Under the pieces are notes generated by a model that had not been told where the DNA came from, did no database searches, and saw nothing but the letters and a program-made list of their open reading frames with translations. The position numbers were made by a program, and so were the translations under genes. From positions 34,624 to 98,623 of the forward strand of contig NZ_KB903220.1 in NCBI RefSeq assembly GCF_000379625.1: a stretch of DNA of 64,000 bases. Reading direction: 5' to 3'. This stretch comes from Actinomycetospora chiangmaiensis DSM 45062 (lineage in GTDB: Bacteria > Actinomycetota > Actinomycetes > Mycobacteriales > Pseudonocardiaceae). Numbering within the stretch: position 1 is the stretch's first letter; every line of letters starts with the position of its first letter. Below are positions 41,120 through 49,193 of this stretch, piece by piece.

Positions 41120-43099
41120 GTGGAGGGGCAGGACACCGGGGCGACCGTGACGGCCGGTCCCGACCGGGACGAGGCACGGGCGGTCACCGCGCTGGCCGTG
41201 CGGGCGGCCGCGGCGTACGGGCGCCCCGACCTCGCGGCCGACCTCGACGCGGCGGCGGACCGCCTGGCGGACCCGGGGGCGCGGGTCCTCGTCGTCGGGG
41301 ACTTCAAGCAGGGCAAGAGCGCGCTGGTCTCGGAGCTCGCAGGAGCGGTCGTCTGCCCCGCGCACGACGACGTGGCCACGCGACTGCCGACCGTGGTCCG
41401 GCACGGCCCGGAGCCGGCGGCGGTGCTCGTCGGCGCGGGCGAGGAGGGGACCGAGGTCCGACGGCGGGTCACCGCGAACGAACTCACGGCCGCCGTCACG
41501 GGACGGACCGACGGCTGGGACCACGCCGAGGTCGAGCTCCCCGAGGGACTCGTCGCCGACGGGCTCGTCCTCGTCGACATGCCGGGGGAGGGCGGGCTGC
41601 GCTCGGCCCGCGGCCTCGCGGTGCGGGCGGGCTTCCCGGCCGCGCACGCCGTCGTCGTCGTGACCGACGCGTCGCGGGAGCTGACCGCCCCGGAGCTGGC
41701 GCTCCTGCGGGCGGCGGACCGGCAGTGCGCCACCGTCGTCGTCGCGCTGACCAAGGTCGACCTGCACCCGCGCTGGCGGGAGGTCCGCGACCTCGACCGG
41801 CACCACCTGCAGGCCCACGACCTCCGCCGCGTCCGAGTGGTCCCGGTGTCGTCGACCCTCGCGGCGCACGCCCGGCGGCTCGGCGACGACGGGCTGCTGG
41901 CCGAGTCCGGCGTGCCGGCGCTGGCGGACCTGCTCCGCGCCGAGGTCGCCGACCCGGCGGGCGCCCGGCACGCCGTCGCCGTGCTCGACCAGGTCGCCGA
42001 GGCGGTCACCGAGTTCGCCGCGGCCCTCGAGGCCGAACGGATCGGGCTCGAGGACCCGGCCCGCGCCGCCGAGCTGGCCCGCGAGCTCACGGCCGCCCGC
42101 GCCCGCGCCGCCGAGCTCAAGGAACGCAGCGCCCGCTGGCAGCAGACGCTGGCCGACGGGGTCGCCGACCTGGTCTCCGACATCGACTGGGACCTGCGCG
42201 ACCGGATCCGCCATGTCGTCCGCGCCGGGGAGGAGGCGCTCGACGCGGCCGACCCGGCGTCGTCGTGGGAGACCTTCGCGCCCTGGTTCACCGACGAGAT
42301 CTCGGAGGCGGTCACGACGACGTTCATCTGGGCCGGGGAGCGCACGTGGCGGTTGGCGGAGCGGGTCGCCGAGCACTTCGCGCTCTCCGGCGACTCGGTG
42401 CGCTCGCAGCTGCCCGGCGCCCCGGCCGCGACCGCCCTCGTGGCGCCCTCGCCCCCGGAGTCCCCGACGGAGCAGACCATGCCCGGCGGGATGGTCGTGC
42501 GGGCCGAGCTGCCCGACGTGCCGGGCATCGAGCTGCCCGAGCTGGAGCGGATCGGCTGGGCCAACGGGTTCGTCGTCGGGATGCGGGGGTCCTACGGCGG
42601 GGTGCTCATGGTCGGGATGGTGACCACGCTGTCCGGCCTCGCCCTGATCAACCCGTTCTCGGTGGGGGCCGGTGTGCTGCTCGGGTCGAAGACCATCCGC
42701 GACGAGCGCAAGCGCGCCCTGCAACGACGGCGGGCGGAGGCCAAGCAGGCGGTCCGACGCCACGGCGACGAGGTGCTGCACCTCGCGAGCAAGCGGTCCC
42801 GGGATCTGCTGCGCGACGTCCAGCGCACGCTGCGCGACCACTTCACCGCGCAGGCCGAGTCGCTCGCCCGCTCCGTCGCCGACGCCGTGACCGCGGCCGC
42901 CGCGGCCCAGGAGATCGAGAGCGGTCGGCGGGAACGGCGGCTCCGCGACGTCACCGCCGAGCTCGCCCGCGTGGAGCTGCTCGCCGGGCGGGTCGCGGCC
43001 TGCCGGGCGTCGTTCGTCGCCACCCTCGCGCGTGGGGGGAGCCCTCGGGCCACGAGGGCCTCCCACGACCGCGAGCTGACCGCCGGCGGTGTGCGATGA
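41120..43099 (+). CDS. dynamin-like GTPase IniA-like, locus 2
   Basis: 659 aa. G1 GDFKQGKS (60-67), G3 DMPG (153-156) rather than DTPG, G4 TKVD (211-214). Helical stalk, then a paddle with the same signature as locus 1 (MRGSYGGVLMVGM, NPFSVGAGVLLGSKT) at about 495-530 and a DVQRTLRDHFT helix. A 40-residue insertion rich in Pro precedes the paddle. GTG 41120 follows gggggcga; the frame is open further upstream. The Met at G3 could slow hydrolysis. Stop overlaps iniC by 4 bases. Confidence 0.88.
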   Translation: MEGQDTGATVTAGPDRDEARAVTALAVRAAAAYGRPDLAADLDAAADRLADPGARVLVVGDFKQGKSALVSELAGAVVCPAHDDVATRLPTVVRHGPEPAAVLVGAGEEGTEVRRRVTANELTAAVTGRTDGWDHAEVELPEGLVADGLVLVDMPGEGGLRSARGLAVRAGFPAAHAVVVVTDASRELTAPELALLRAADRQCATVVVALTKVDLHPRWREVRDLDRHHLQAHDLRRVRVVPVSSTLAAHARRLGDDGLLAESGVPALADLLRAEVADPAGARHAVAVLDQVAEAVTEFAAALEAERIGLEDPARAAELARELTAARARAAELKERSARWQQTLADGVADLVSDIDWDLRDRIRHVVRAGEEALDAADPASSWETFAPWFTDEISEAVTTTFIWAGERTWRLAERVAEHFALSGDSVRSQLPGAPAATALVAPSPPESPTEQTMPGGMVVRAELPDVPGIELPELERIGWANGFVVGMRGSYGGVLMVGMVTTLSGLALINPFSVGAGVLLGSKTIRDERKRALQRRRAEAKQAVRRHGDEVLHLASKRSRDLLRDVQRTLRDHFTAQAESLARSVADAVTAAAAAQEIESGRRERRLRDVTAELARVELLAGRVAACRASFVATLARGGSPRATRASHDRELTAGGVR

Positions 43100-44652
43100 G
43101 CCGACTCCTCGACGAGACGCGCGGGGTCCTCGACCACGCGCTCACCGTGTTCGCCGCCGACCCGCACGTCGTCGGCGCCCTCACCGCGCACCGCGCCCGG
43201 TTGGGTGGCCCGCTGCGCATGGCCCTCGCCGGCTCGATCAAGACCGGCAAGTCGACGCTGCTCAACGCCCTGGTCGGCGAGCAGATCGCGCCGACGGGCG
43301 TGGGGGAGTGCACCCGCGTCACCACGCACTACGCCGACGGGCCCAGCCCCCGCATCGGGGTGACCTACCGCGGCGCGCCCCGCGACGACGACCCCGTCGA
43401 GCTGCCCGCCCTCCACCGGCGCGGCTCGCTGGTCATCGAGACCGAGCGCCTCGACCTGGCCCGCGTCGCCGCGCTGCACGTCGACTGGCCCACCCAGCAC
43501 CTGCGCGACGTCACCCTCATCGACACCCCCGGCGTCGACTCGGCGGTGACCCGCAGCGTCTGGGGCGAGCTGTCCGAGGACGTCGTCGACTGCGTCGTGC
43601 ACCTCGTGCGCCACCTGCACGAACCCGACGTCGCCTTCCTCGAGTCCTACGGCGACCGCGTCGCGGAGAACGTCGGGGCCGCGGGCACGCTCGTGGTGCT
43701 GTCGCGTGCCGACGAGGTCGGGGGCGGCCGGGTGGACGCGGTGATGGCCGCCCAGCAGGTCGCCCGCCGCTACCGCACCGACCCCGCGCTCCGGCCCTGG
43801 TGCGCCACGACGACGACCGTCGCGGGCCTGGTCGCCGAGACCGCCCGGACGCTGCGCGGAGTGGAGTTCACGTCGCTGCGGACCCTCGCCCGCCTCGACC
43901 GCGCCGAGCTCGACGCGCAGCTGCTCACGGCCGACCGGTTCGTGGCGGCCCGTGGGGTGCTGCCGTCGGGGACCCGCCTCGCGCTCCTCGACCGGTTCGG
44001 CCTGTTCGGCGTCCGGCTGGCCACCTCGTTGCTGCGCCGCGGCGTCGACGACTCGGCCGCCCTCGCCGTCGAGCTCGCGCGCCGCAGCGGCCTCGACGAG
44101 CTGCGCGACATCCTCGAGCAGCGCTTCCTCGCCCGCCGCGACGTCTTCCAGGCCCGGTCGGCCCTGCTCGCCGTCGACCGGTTCCTCGCCCGGGCCCGCG
44201 CGGAGGTCCCGACGACGGGGGTGGTCCCCCCGCGGCCGTCCCCGGTCCCGCGGACCCTGCCGCCGGCCGCGCCCGCCGCACTCGCCTCACTCACCGAGCA
44301 CGTGGAGCGGGTGCGGACGGGGGCCCACGAGATCGTCGAGCTGGACGTCCTCACCCGGCTGCGCCGTCGCCCGCTCGAGGTGCCCGGACGGGCCGGGGCC
44401 GCGCTGACCGAGGAGGCCGAGCGCCTCCTCGGCGACCAGGGGGCGTCGGCGCCCGCCCGGCTCGGCGTCGCCGCCGAGACGGGCCCCGGCGAGCTGCGGG
44501 CCGTCGCCCTCGCCGCGCTCGGCCGCTGGCGCGGGCACGCCGACAACCCGCTCGCCGACCCCGACGCCGTCGAGACCGCGCAGGTCGTCGTCCGCTCGCT
44601 GGAGGGGCTGCTCGTCGAGCTCCCGCGTCCCGTGGCGGTCGGGGTGGGCTGA
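43096..44652 (+). CDS. dynamin-like GTPase IniC-like, locus 2
   Basis: 518 aa. G1 GSIKTGKS (46-53), switch ECTRVTTHY, G3 DTPG (143-146), G4 SRAD (203-206). Shares with locus 1 the blocks GKSTLLNALVGE, VGGGRVDAV/IGGGGLDAI and FLARRDVFQARSALLAVDRF (VVGRRDVHKARSALLAVEMV in locus 1). No hydrophobic paddle. Starts at ATG 43096 inside the stop region of iniA, so likely a heteromeric pair. It is the last gene of the plus-strand operon; no clear terminator follows before a decayed gene. Confidence 0.87.
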   Translation: MSRLLDETRGVLDHALTVFAADPHVVGALTAHRARLGGPLRMALAGSIKTGKSTLLNALVGEQIAPTGVGECTRVTTHYADGPSPRIGVTYRGAPRDDDPVELPALHRRGSLVIETERLDLARVAALHVDWPTQHLRDVTLIDTPGVDSAVTRSVWGELSEDVVDCVVHLVRHLHEPDVAFLESYGDRVAENVGAAGTLVVLSRADEVGGGRVDAVMAAQQVARRYRTDPALRPWCATTTTVAGLVAETARTLRGVEFTSLRTLARLDRAELDAQLLTADRFVAARGVLPSGTRLALLDRFGLFGVRLATSLLRRGVDDSAALAVELARRSGLDELRDILEQRFLARRDVFQARSALLAVDRFLARARAEVPTTGVVPPRPSPVPRTLPPAAPAALASLTEHVERVRTGAHEIVELDVLTRLRRRPLEVPGRAGAALTEEAERLLGDQGASAPARLGVAAETGPGELRAVALAALGRWRGHADNPLADPDAVETAQVVVRSLEGLLVELPRPVAVGVG

Positions 44653-44664
44653 CCCGGGTCGATC

Positions 44665-44913
44665 TCATCGACGTCGTCCCTGACGGGCGGGGAATTGTGC
44701 GCCCGGCCCGTACTTCACCTTGGGGCCACGGGTCTGCGTCGAGATGCGGACGAGAATCTCCCGTCCGACGAAATCCCGCAGGATGTCGCGCGCCCGGTAG
44801 ACATCGACGTCGAAGATCCTCTGGATCGTGGCGCTGTTGATCGTCTCGTACTCCCGGACGTGATCGACGACCTTGCGGTCGATCTCGCTGCTCGATTGCC
44901 GGTGGTAGGCAAC
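44665..44913 (-). pseudogene. C-terminal winged-helix remnant of a larger gene
   Basis: The minus-strand frame reads EIDRKVVDHVREYETINSAT, IQRIFDVDVYRARDILRDFV, then REILVRISTQTRGPKVKYGP, a plausible winged helix like the C-terminal tails of some AlbA_2/RecG-like ATP-binding proteins. Upstream of about 44913 the frame continues as Arg-rich low-grade sequence up to a chance start at 45126 and the large body of such a protein is missing. Base composition is slightly lower in GC than around it. Best read as a leftover of a deleted gene. Confidence 0.45.
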
Positions 44914-45098
44914 CGCGGGTCCGAGAGCGACGAGTCGACGTCGTGCATTGAGAGTCCTTTGGCGTGGACGACTGCCCGTCGTTTCTGCCAAAGCGTACTC
45001 AAAGGCTGCGGAGAAGCGTCGATGGGCCGACCCGGCGCCGGGAAGGATCCTGAGCCGACCCCGCTCACGGCCGTCCCACCCCGGCCCGATGTCTCGCC

Positions 45099-45143
45099 TA
45101 CGATGGAGTGTCGGGTTCTCAAACACGTGGGGAGGTCGACGAG
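45099..45143 (+). promoter_or_regulatory. hrcA promoter and ribosome binding site
   Basis: TACGAT at 45099-45104 is a likely -10 box, and GGGGAGG at 45129-45135 lies 8 bases before the hrcA ATG at 45144. No CIRCE inverted repeat was found in this region. Between 44914 and 45098 no feature is apparent. Confidence 0.5.
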
Positions 45144-46163
45144 ATGAACGCCGAGGAACGCCGGATCGCCGTCCTGCGCGCCATCGTCGCGGACTTCGTC
45201 GCCACCAACGAACCCGTGGGCAGCAAGGGCATCGTCGACCGGCACAACCTGGGCGTCTCCAGCGCGACGGTCCGCAACGACATGGCCGCCCTGGAGGACG
45301 AGGGCTACATCATCCAGCCGCACACCAGCGCCGGCCGGATCCCCACCGACAAGGGCTACCGCCTGTTCGTCGACCGCCTCTCGCAGGTCAAGCCGCTCTC
45401 GGCCGCCGAGCGGAAGGCGATCGCGACGTTCCTCGACGGCGCGGTCGACCTCGACGACGTGCTGCGGCGCAGCGTGCGGCTGCTCGCCCAGCTGACGCGG
45501 CAGGTCGCGGTGGTCCAGTACCCGACGCTGACGCGGTCGACGGTGCGCCACCTCGAGGTCGTGAGCCTTACGCCGGCCCGGCTGATGCTGGTGCTGATCA
45601 CCGACACCGGGCGGGTCGACCAGCGGGTGGTCGACCTCGGCGACGTGCTCTCCGACGACGACGTCGCGCGGCTGCGCACGATGTTGAACCAGGCCCTCGT
45701 CGGGAAGCCCCTGACGACGGCCGCGGCGGCGGTCGCGAGCCTGCCGGAGGAGGCGGCGGATCTGCGGACGGTCGTGTCCACCGTGAGCGCGGTGCTGGTC
45801 GAGGCGCTGGTCGAGCACCCCGAGGAGCGCCTCGTGCTCGGCGGCACCGCCAACCTCGCCCGGCAGGGCGCCGACGCCGCCTCGCTGCGCGGGGTGCTGG
45901 AGGCGCTCGAGGAACAGGTGGTGGTGCTGCGCCTGCTCGCCGCGTCGAGCGACCCCGCCCAGGTCACGGTGCGCATCGGTGAGGAGAACGAGGCCGAGGA
46001 CCTATTCGCCACCTCGACGATCTCCATCGGCTACGGCCCGGTCTCCGCACCGGCGCTCGGCGGCATGGGCGTCGTCGGGCCGACCCGGATGGACTACCCC
46101 AGCACGATCGCGGCGGTGCGGGCCGTCGCGCGGTACGTCGGCGAGATCGTCGGCGGACGCTGA
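45144..46163 (+). CDS. hrcA: heat-inducible transcriptional repressor HrcA
   Basis: 339-aa repressor of class I heat-shock genes through the CIRCE operator. N-terminal winged helix ([53 protein letters not shown]), signature [18 protein letters not shown], and the GAF-like dimer domain ending in [20 protein letters not shown]. All family blocks are present. First gene of a plus-strand operon with dnaJ 38 bases downstream. ATG 45144 is decided by the GGGGAGG site. Confidence 0.97.
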   Translation: MNAEERRIAVLRAIVADFVATNEPVGSKGIVDRHNLGVSSATVRNDMAALEDEGYIIQPHTSAGRIPTDKGYRLFVDRLSQVKPLSAAERKAIATFLDGAVDLDDVLRRSVRLLAQLTRQVAVVQYPTLTRSTVRHLEVVSLTPARLMLVLITDTGRVDQRVVDLGDVLSDDDVARLRTMLNQALVGKPLTTAAAAVASLPEEAADLRTVVSTVSAVLVEALVEHPEERLVLGGTANLARQGADAASLRGVLEALEEQVVVLRLLAASSDPAQVTVRIGEENEAEDLFATSTISIGYGPVSAPALGGMGVVGPTRMDYPSTIAAVRAVARYVGEIVGGR

Positions 46164-46201
46164 CCGGAACGCTCCCCTCAGGACAAGGACGACACACCAG
46201 C

Positions 46202-47356
46202 GTGGCCACGGACTACTACGACATCCTCGGCGTCAGCCGGGAGGCCGACGACGCGGAGATCCGCCGGGCGTACCGGAAGCTCGCCCGCGAGCTCCACCCC
46301 GACGTCAACCCCGACGCCGCGGAGCGCTTCCAACAGGTCAAGAGCGCCTACGAGGTGCTCTCCGACCCCGAGAAGCGCCGCATCGTCGACCTCGGCGGCG
46401 ACCCCAACGCAACGGCGGGCGCCGGCGGCTTCGGCGGCAGCGGGTTCGGCGGGGCCGGCTTCGGTGGGCTCGGCGACATCATGGACGCGTTCTTCGGCGC
46501 GGCCGGCGGCGGTGGCGGGCGCGGTCCGCGCGGGCGCGTGCAGCCCGGCGAGGACGCGCTGATCCGCATCGACCTCACCCTCGAGGAGTGCGCCGCCGGC
46601 GTGGCCCGTGAGCTCACGGTCGACACCGCCGTGCTCTGCGAGCGCTGCCAGGGCGGCGGCGCGGAGGCAGGCTCGCACCCCGTCCCCTGCGACACCTGCG
46701 GCGGTCGCGGCGAGATCCAGAACGTGCAGCGGTCCTTTATCGGGCAGGTCGTCACGGCGCGCCCGTGCCCGGTCTGCCGGGGGCTCGGCGAGATCATCCC
46801 GAACCCCTGCCAACAGTGCGGCGGCGACGGCCGGGTGCGCGCGCGTCGCACGGTCACCGTCCAGGTGCCCCCGGGCGTCGGCGACGGGATGCGGATCCGC
46901 ATGGCCGGGCAGGGCGAGGTCGGGCCCGGCGGCGGTCCGGCCGGCAACCTGTACGTCGAGGTCACGGAGGCCCCGCACGACTACTTCGAGCGCGACGGCG
47001 TGGACCTCCACTGCCACGTCTCGCTCCCGATGACCGCGGCCGCGCTCGGCACCACGCTGCGCCAGCGCACGCTCGAGGGCGACGAGGAGCTCCACGTCGA
47101 CCCCGGCACGCAGCCCGGCACCGTGCACACGCTGCGCGGCAAGGGCATGCCGCGGCTACGCTCGTCCGGGCGCACCGACGGCCGCGGCGACCTGCTCGTG
47201 CACCTCGACGTGGCCGTGCCGGAGAAGCTCGACGCCCGCCAGACCGAGCTGCTGCGCGAACTCGCGTCGCTGCGCGGCGAGGAGCAGCCCGAGTACGCGG
47301 GCCAGGCACGCAACGGGCTGTTCGGCCGGCGCAAGGCGGCGGGGCGCGGTCGGTGA
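46202..47356 (+). CDS. dnaJ: chaperone protein DnaJ (DnaJ2 type)
   Basis: 384-aa Hsp40 co-chaperone. J domain 1-65 with HPD ([11 protein letters not shown]), Gly/Phe-rich linker ([13 protein letters not shown]), four CxxCxGxG zinc repeats ([32 protein letters not shown]; about 140-220), and C-terminal substrate domains. GTG start at 46202. In actinobacteria the copy beside hrcA is dnaJ2, the other dnaJ being with dnaK. Its zinc domain is complete, so it should work with the canonical DnaK, not obviously with the Hsp70-like proteins of this window. Confidence 0.96.
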   Translation: MATDYYDILGVSREADDAEIRRAYRKLARELHPDVNPDAAERFQQVKSAYEVLSDPEKRRIVDLGGDPNATAGAGGFGGSGFGGAGFGGLGDIMDAFFGAAGGGGGRGPRGRVQPGEDALIRIDLTLEECAAGVARELTVDTAVLCERCQGGGAEAGSHPVPCDTCGGRGEIQNVQRSFIGQVVTARPCPVCRGLGEIIPNPCQQCGGDGRVRARRTVTVQVPPGVGDGMRIRMAGQGEVGPGGGPAGNLYVEVTEAPHDYFERDGVDLHCHVSLPMTAAALGTTLRQRTLEGDEELHVDPGTQPGTVHTLRGKGMPRLRSSGRTDGRGDLLVHLDVAVPEKLDARQTELLRELASLRGEEQPEYAGQARNGLFGRRKAAGRGR

Positions 47357-47370
47357 CGCCCTCCCTCTGC

Positions 47371-47411
47371 TGGCAGCAACGAGTCGTAGCTGTCGTCCCG
47401 TGGCAGTAGCG
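47371..47411. repeat. TGGCAGC intergenic repeat, copy 1
   Basis: Sequence begins TGGCAGCAACGAGTCGTAGC and ends GTCCCGTGGCAG. The first 23 bases form a short imperfect palindrome (GGCAGCAACGA / TCGTAGCTGTC). The rsmE start codon at 47400 lies inside it. A related copy follows era at 56072. Confidence 0.6.
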
Positions 47412-48164
47412 CCCCATCGTCGGGCGGACTGGACCCGCCCGGCGCTGTTCCTCGTCGAGGCGGTCCCGACGACGGGTGCGACGGTCACCCTCGACGGGCC
47501 CGAGGGCCGGCACGCCGCGGACGTGAAGCGCGTGGCGCCCGGCGAGGTGATCCTCGTCGGCGACGGGGCCGGGACCCGGGCGCGCGCGGAGGTCACGGCG
47601 GTCGGGAAGGGCCGGGTGACCGCGGAGGTCCTCGAGACCCGCACCGACCCGCCGTCGGGAACGCGGTTGGTCCTGGCGCAGGCGCTGGCGAAGGGCGACC
47701 GCGGGGAGCTCGCCGTCGAGACCGCCACCGAGGCGGGGATCGACGCGGTGATCCCGTGGCGCGCCGAACGCTGCGTGACCCGCTGGGACGACGGACCGCG
47801 CGGGGCGAAGCAGCTGGCGAGGTGGCGCTCGAGCGTCACCGAGGCGGCGAAGCAGTCGCGGCGGGCGTGGGTCCCGGAGGTGTCCGAACCCCTGACGACG
47901 AACCAGCTGGCGCAGCGCCTCGAAGGTGCCACGGGACTGCTGCTGGAGGCGACGGCGGAGGTGTCGGTGGCGGACGTGGAACTGGGCGGGGAGGTCGTGC
48001 TGCTCGTGGGGCCGGAGGGCGGGGTCACGGACGCGGAGACCGCACGGCTGGTGGCCGCGGGCGCGACGCCGGTGCGCCTCGGCCCGGACGTGCTGCGCAC
48101 CTCGACCGCGGCGGCCGTCGCGCTCGGCGCGCTGGGTGTGCGGACCGGACGGTGGGAGGCGTGA
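47400..48164 (+). CDS. rsmE: 16S rRNA (uracil-1498-N3)-methyltransferase
   Basis: 254-aa SPOUT methyltransferase acting on the 30S subunit. N-terminal PUA-like domain (FLVEAVPTTGATVTLDGPEG, RHAADVKRVAPGEV), SPOUT domain with LAQALAKGDRGELAVETATE, ARWRSSVTEAAKQSRR, LLVGPEGGVTDAE and LGPDVLRTSTAAAVAL, which form the knot. Start GTG 47400 is inside the TGGCAGC repeat; no better start exists upstream of the FLVEAV block. Its stop overlaps the next ATG by one base. Confidence 0.95.
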   Translation: MAVAPHRRADWTRPALFLVEAVPTTGATVTLDGPEGRHAADVKRVAPGEVILVGDGAGTRARAEVTAVGKGRVTAEVLETRTDPPSGTRLVLAQALAKGDRGELAVETATEAGIDAVIPWRAERCVTRWDDGPRGAKQLARWRSSVTEAAKQSRRAWVPEVSEPLTTNQLAQRLEGATGLLLEATAEVSVADVELGGEVVLLVGPEGGVTDAETARLVAAGATPVRLGPDVLRTSTAAAVALGALGVRTGRWEA

Positions 48165-49069
48165 TGGCCCGCCGGAGCCTGCTCGCAGCGCTCGGTCTCA
48201 CGGGGCTGCTCGCCGCGTGCTCGACGAGCCCCGCCGGCACCACCCCCGCCCCGCGACCGGGGACGCCGGAGCCGGTGCCGCTGCGCTACGGCCCCGACCC
48301 GTCGCAGTACGCGGTGCTCCACCTCCCGCCCGGGGACCCGGGGGAGGGGGCGGAGGGGCCGCTCCCCGTCGTCGTCGTGATCCACGGCGGCTACTGGCGC
48401 TCCGCGTACGGCCTGGAGCTGGGGACCCCGCTCGCGGTGGACCTCACGAACGCCGACGTCGCGGCCCTGAACGTCGAGTACCGGCGCGTCGGGGACGGCG
48501 GCGGGTTCCCGCAGACCCTCGACGACGTCGCGGCCGCGGTCGACCTGCTGGCGAACCAGGGCCGGGACGCGGCCCGCCGCGCCGGCCGCGACCTCGACCT
48601 GCGCTCCGTCGTGCTCCTCGGCCACTCCGCGGGCGGGCAGCTCGCGGCGTGGGCCGCGTCGCGGACCCGGCTGCAGGCGCCCGCGCCCGGCGCGGACCCG
48701 GTGGTCGTGCCGAAGGGCGTCGTCTCCCAGGCCGGGGTGCTCGACCTCGTCGCCGCGGCCCAGCAGGGCCTCGGCGGCGGCGCCGTGGTGGACCTGCTCG
48801 GCGGCGACCCGATCGGCCAGGCCGCCCGCTACGCCGTCGCCTCCCCGACCGCGCTGGTGCCGGCGTCGTGCCCGGTCGTCGCCGTGCACGGCACCGCGGA
48901 CGACACCGTCCCGATCGACCAGTCCCGCCGCTACGTCGCGGCGGCCACCGCGGTGCGCGGCCAGGCGCGGCTGGTGGAGCTGCCGGGCGTCGACCACTTC
49001 CAGCTCATCGATCCGGCCACGCCCGCGTGGCGGACGATCCGCGACGAGGTGCTGGGGCTGCTCCGGTAA
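48164..49069 (+). CDS. lipoprotein alpha/beta hydrolase (kynurenine-formamidase/BD-FAE-like)
   Basis: 301 aa. N-terminal lipoprotein signal with lipobox LLAAC (Cys19), then a Thr/Pro-rich spacer. Hydrolase motifs: HGGYWR (oxyanion, typical of kynurenine formamidase and BD-FAE relatives), nucleophile Ser in LLGHSAGG, Asp in GTADDTVP, His in GVDHFQLID. Predicted to be anchored outside the cell membrane, an unusual place for this subgroup. ATG 48164 shares a base with the rsmE stop, so it is an added gene in the hrcA operon. Substrate unknown. Confidence 0.85.
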   Translation: MARRSLLAALGLTGLLAACSTSPAGTTPAPRPGTPEPVPLRYGPDPSQYAVLHLPPGDPGEGAEGPLPVVVVIHGGYWRSAYGLELGTPLAVDLTNADVAALNVEYRRVGDGGGFPQTLDDVAAAVDLLANQGRDAARRAGRDLDLRSVVLLGHSAGGQLAAWAASRTRLQAPAPGADPVVVPKGVVSQAGVLDLVAAAQQGLGGGAVVDLLGGDPIGQAARYAVASPTALVPASCPVVAVHGTADDTVPIDQSRRYVAAATAVRGQARLVELPGVDHFQLIDPATPAWRTIRDEVLGLLR

Positions 49070-49096
49070 ACGGCTCGCGCGGGGCGGCGACGGGTG

Positions 49097-49193
49097 TAGC
49101 GTCGCGGCCATCATGGAGTTCTGACGACGCCTCGACCCACGCTGCGGCCCTCGCCCGGCGGGGTCCTCGCTCTCCGATCCGCGGAGCGTCGTC
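49097..49193 (+). promoter_or_regulatory. ABC-F leader with mini-ORF MEF and attenuator pairing
   Basis: TAGCGT (49097-49102) is a -10-like box. Ten bases on, ATG GAG TTC TGA (49113-49124) encodes the tripeptide Met-Glu-Phe. Bases GACGACGC (49123-49130) pair perfectly with GCGTCGTC (49186-49193), the eight bases directly before the ABC-F start, and GGAG at 49183-49186 is the likely ribosome site. CTCCG/CGGAG (about 49172-49186) gives a competing hairpin. This is the layout of a ribosome-controlled attenuator. Confidence 0.65.

Noticed and set aside
42480..42600. Frameshift or fusion in IniA of locus 2
   Set aside because: The extra Pro-rich segment before the paddle is in frame, has normal codon use and flanks conserved blocks, so it is an insertion in one copy, not an error.
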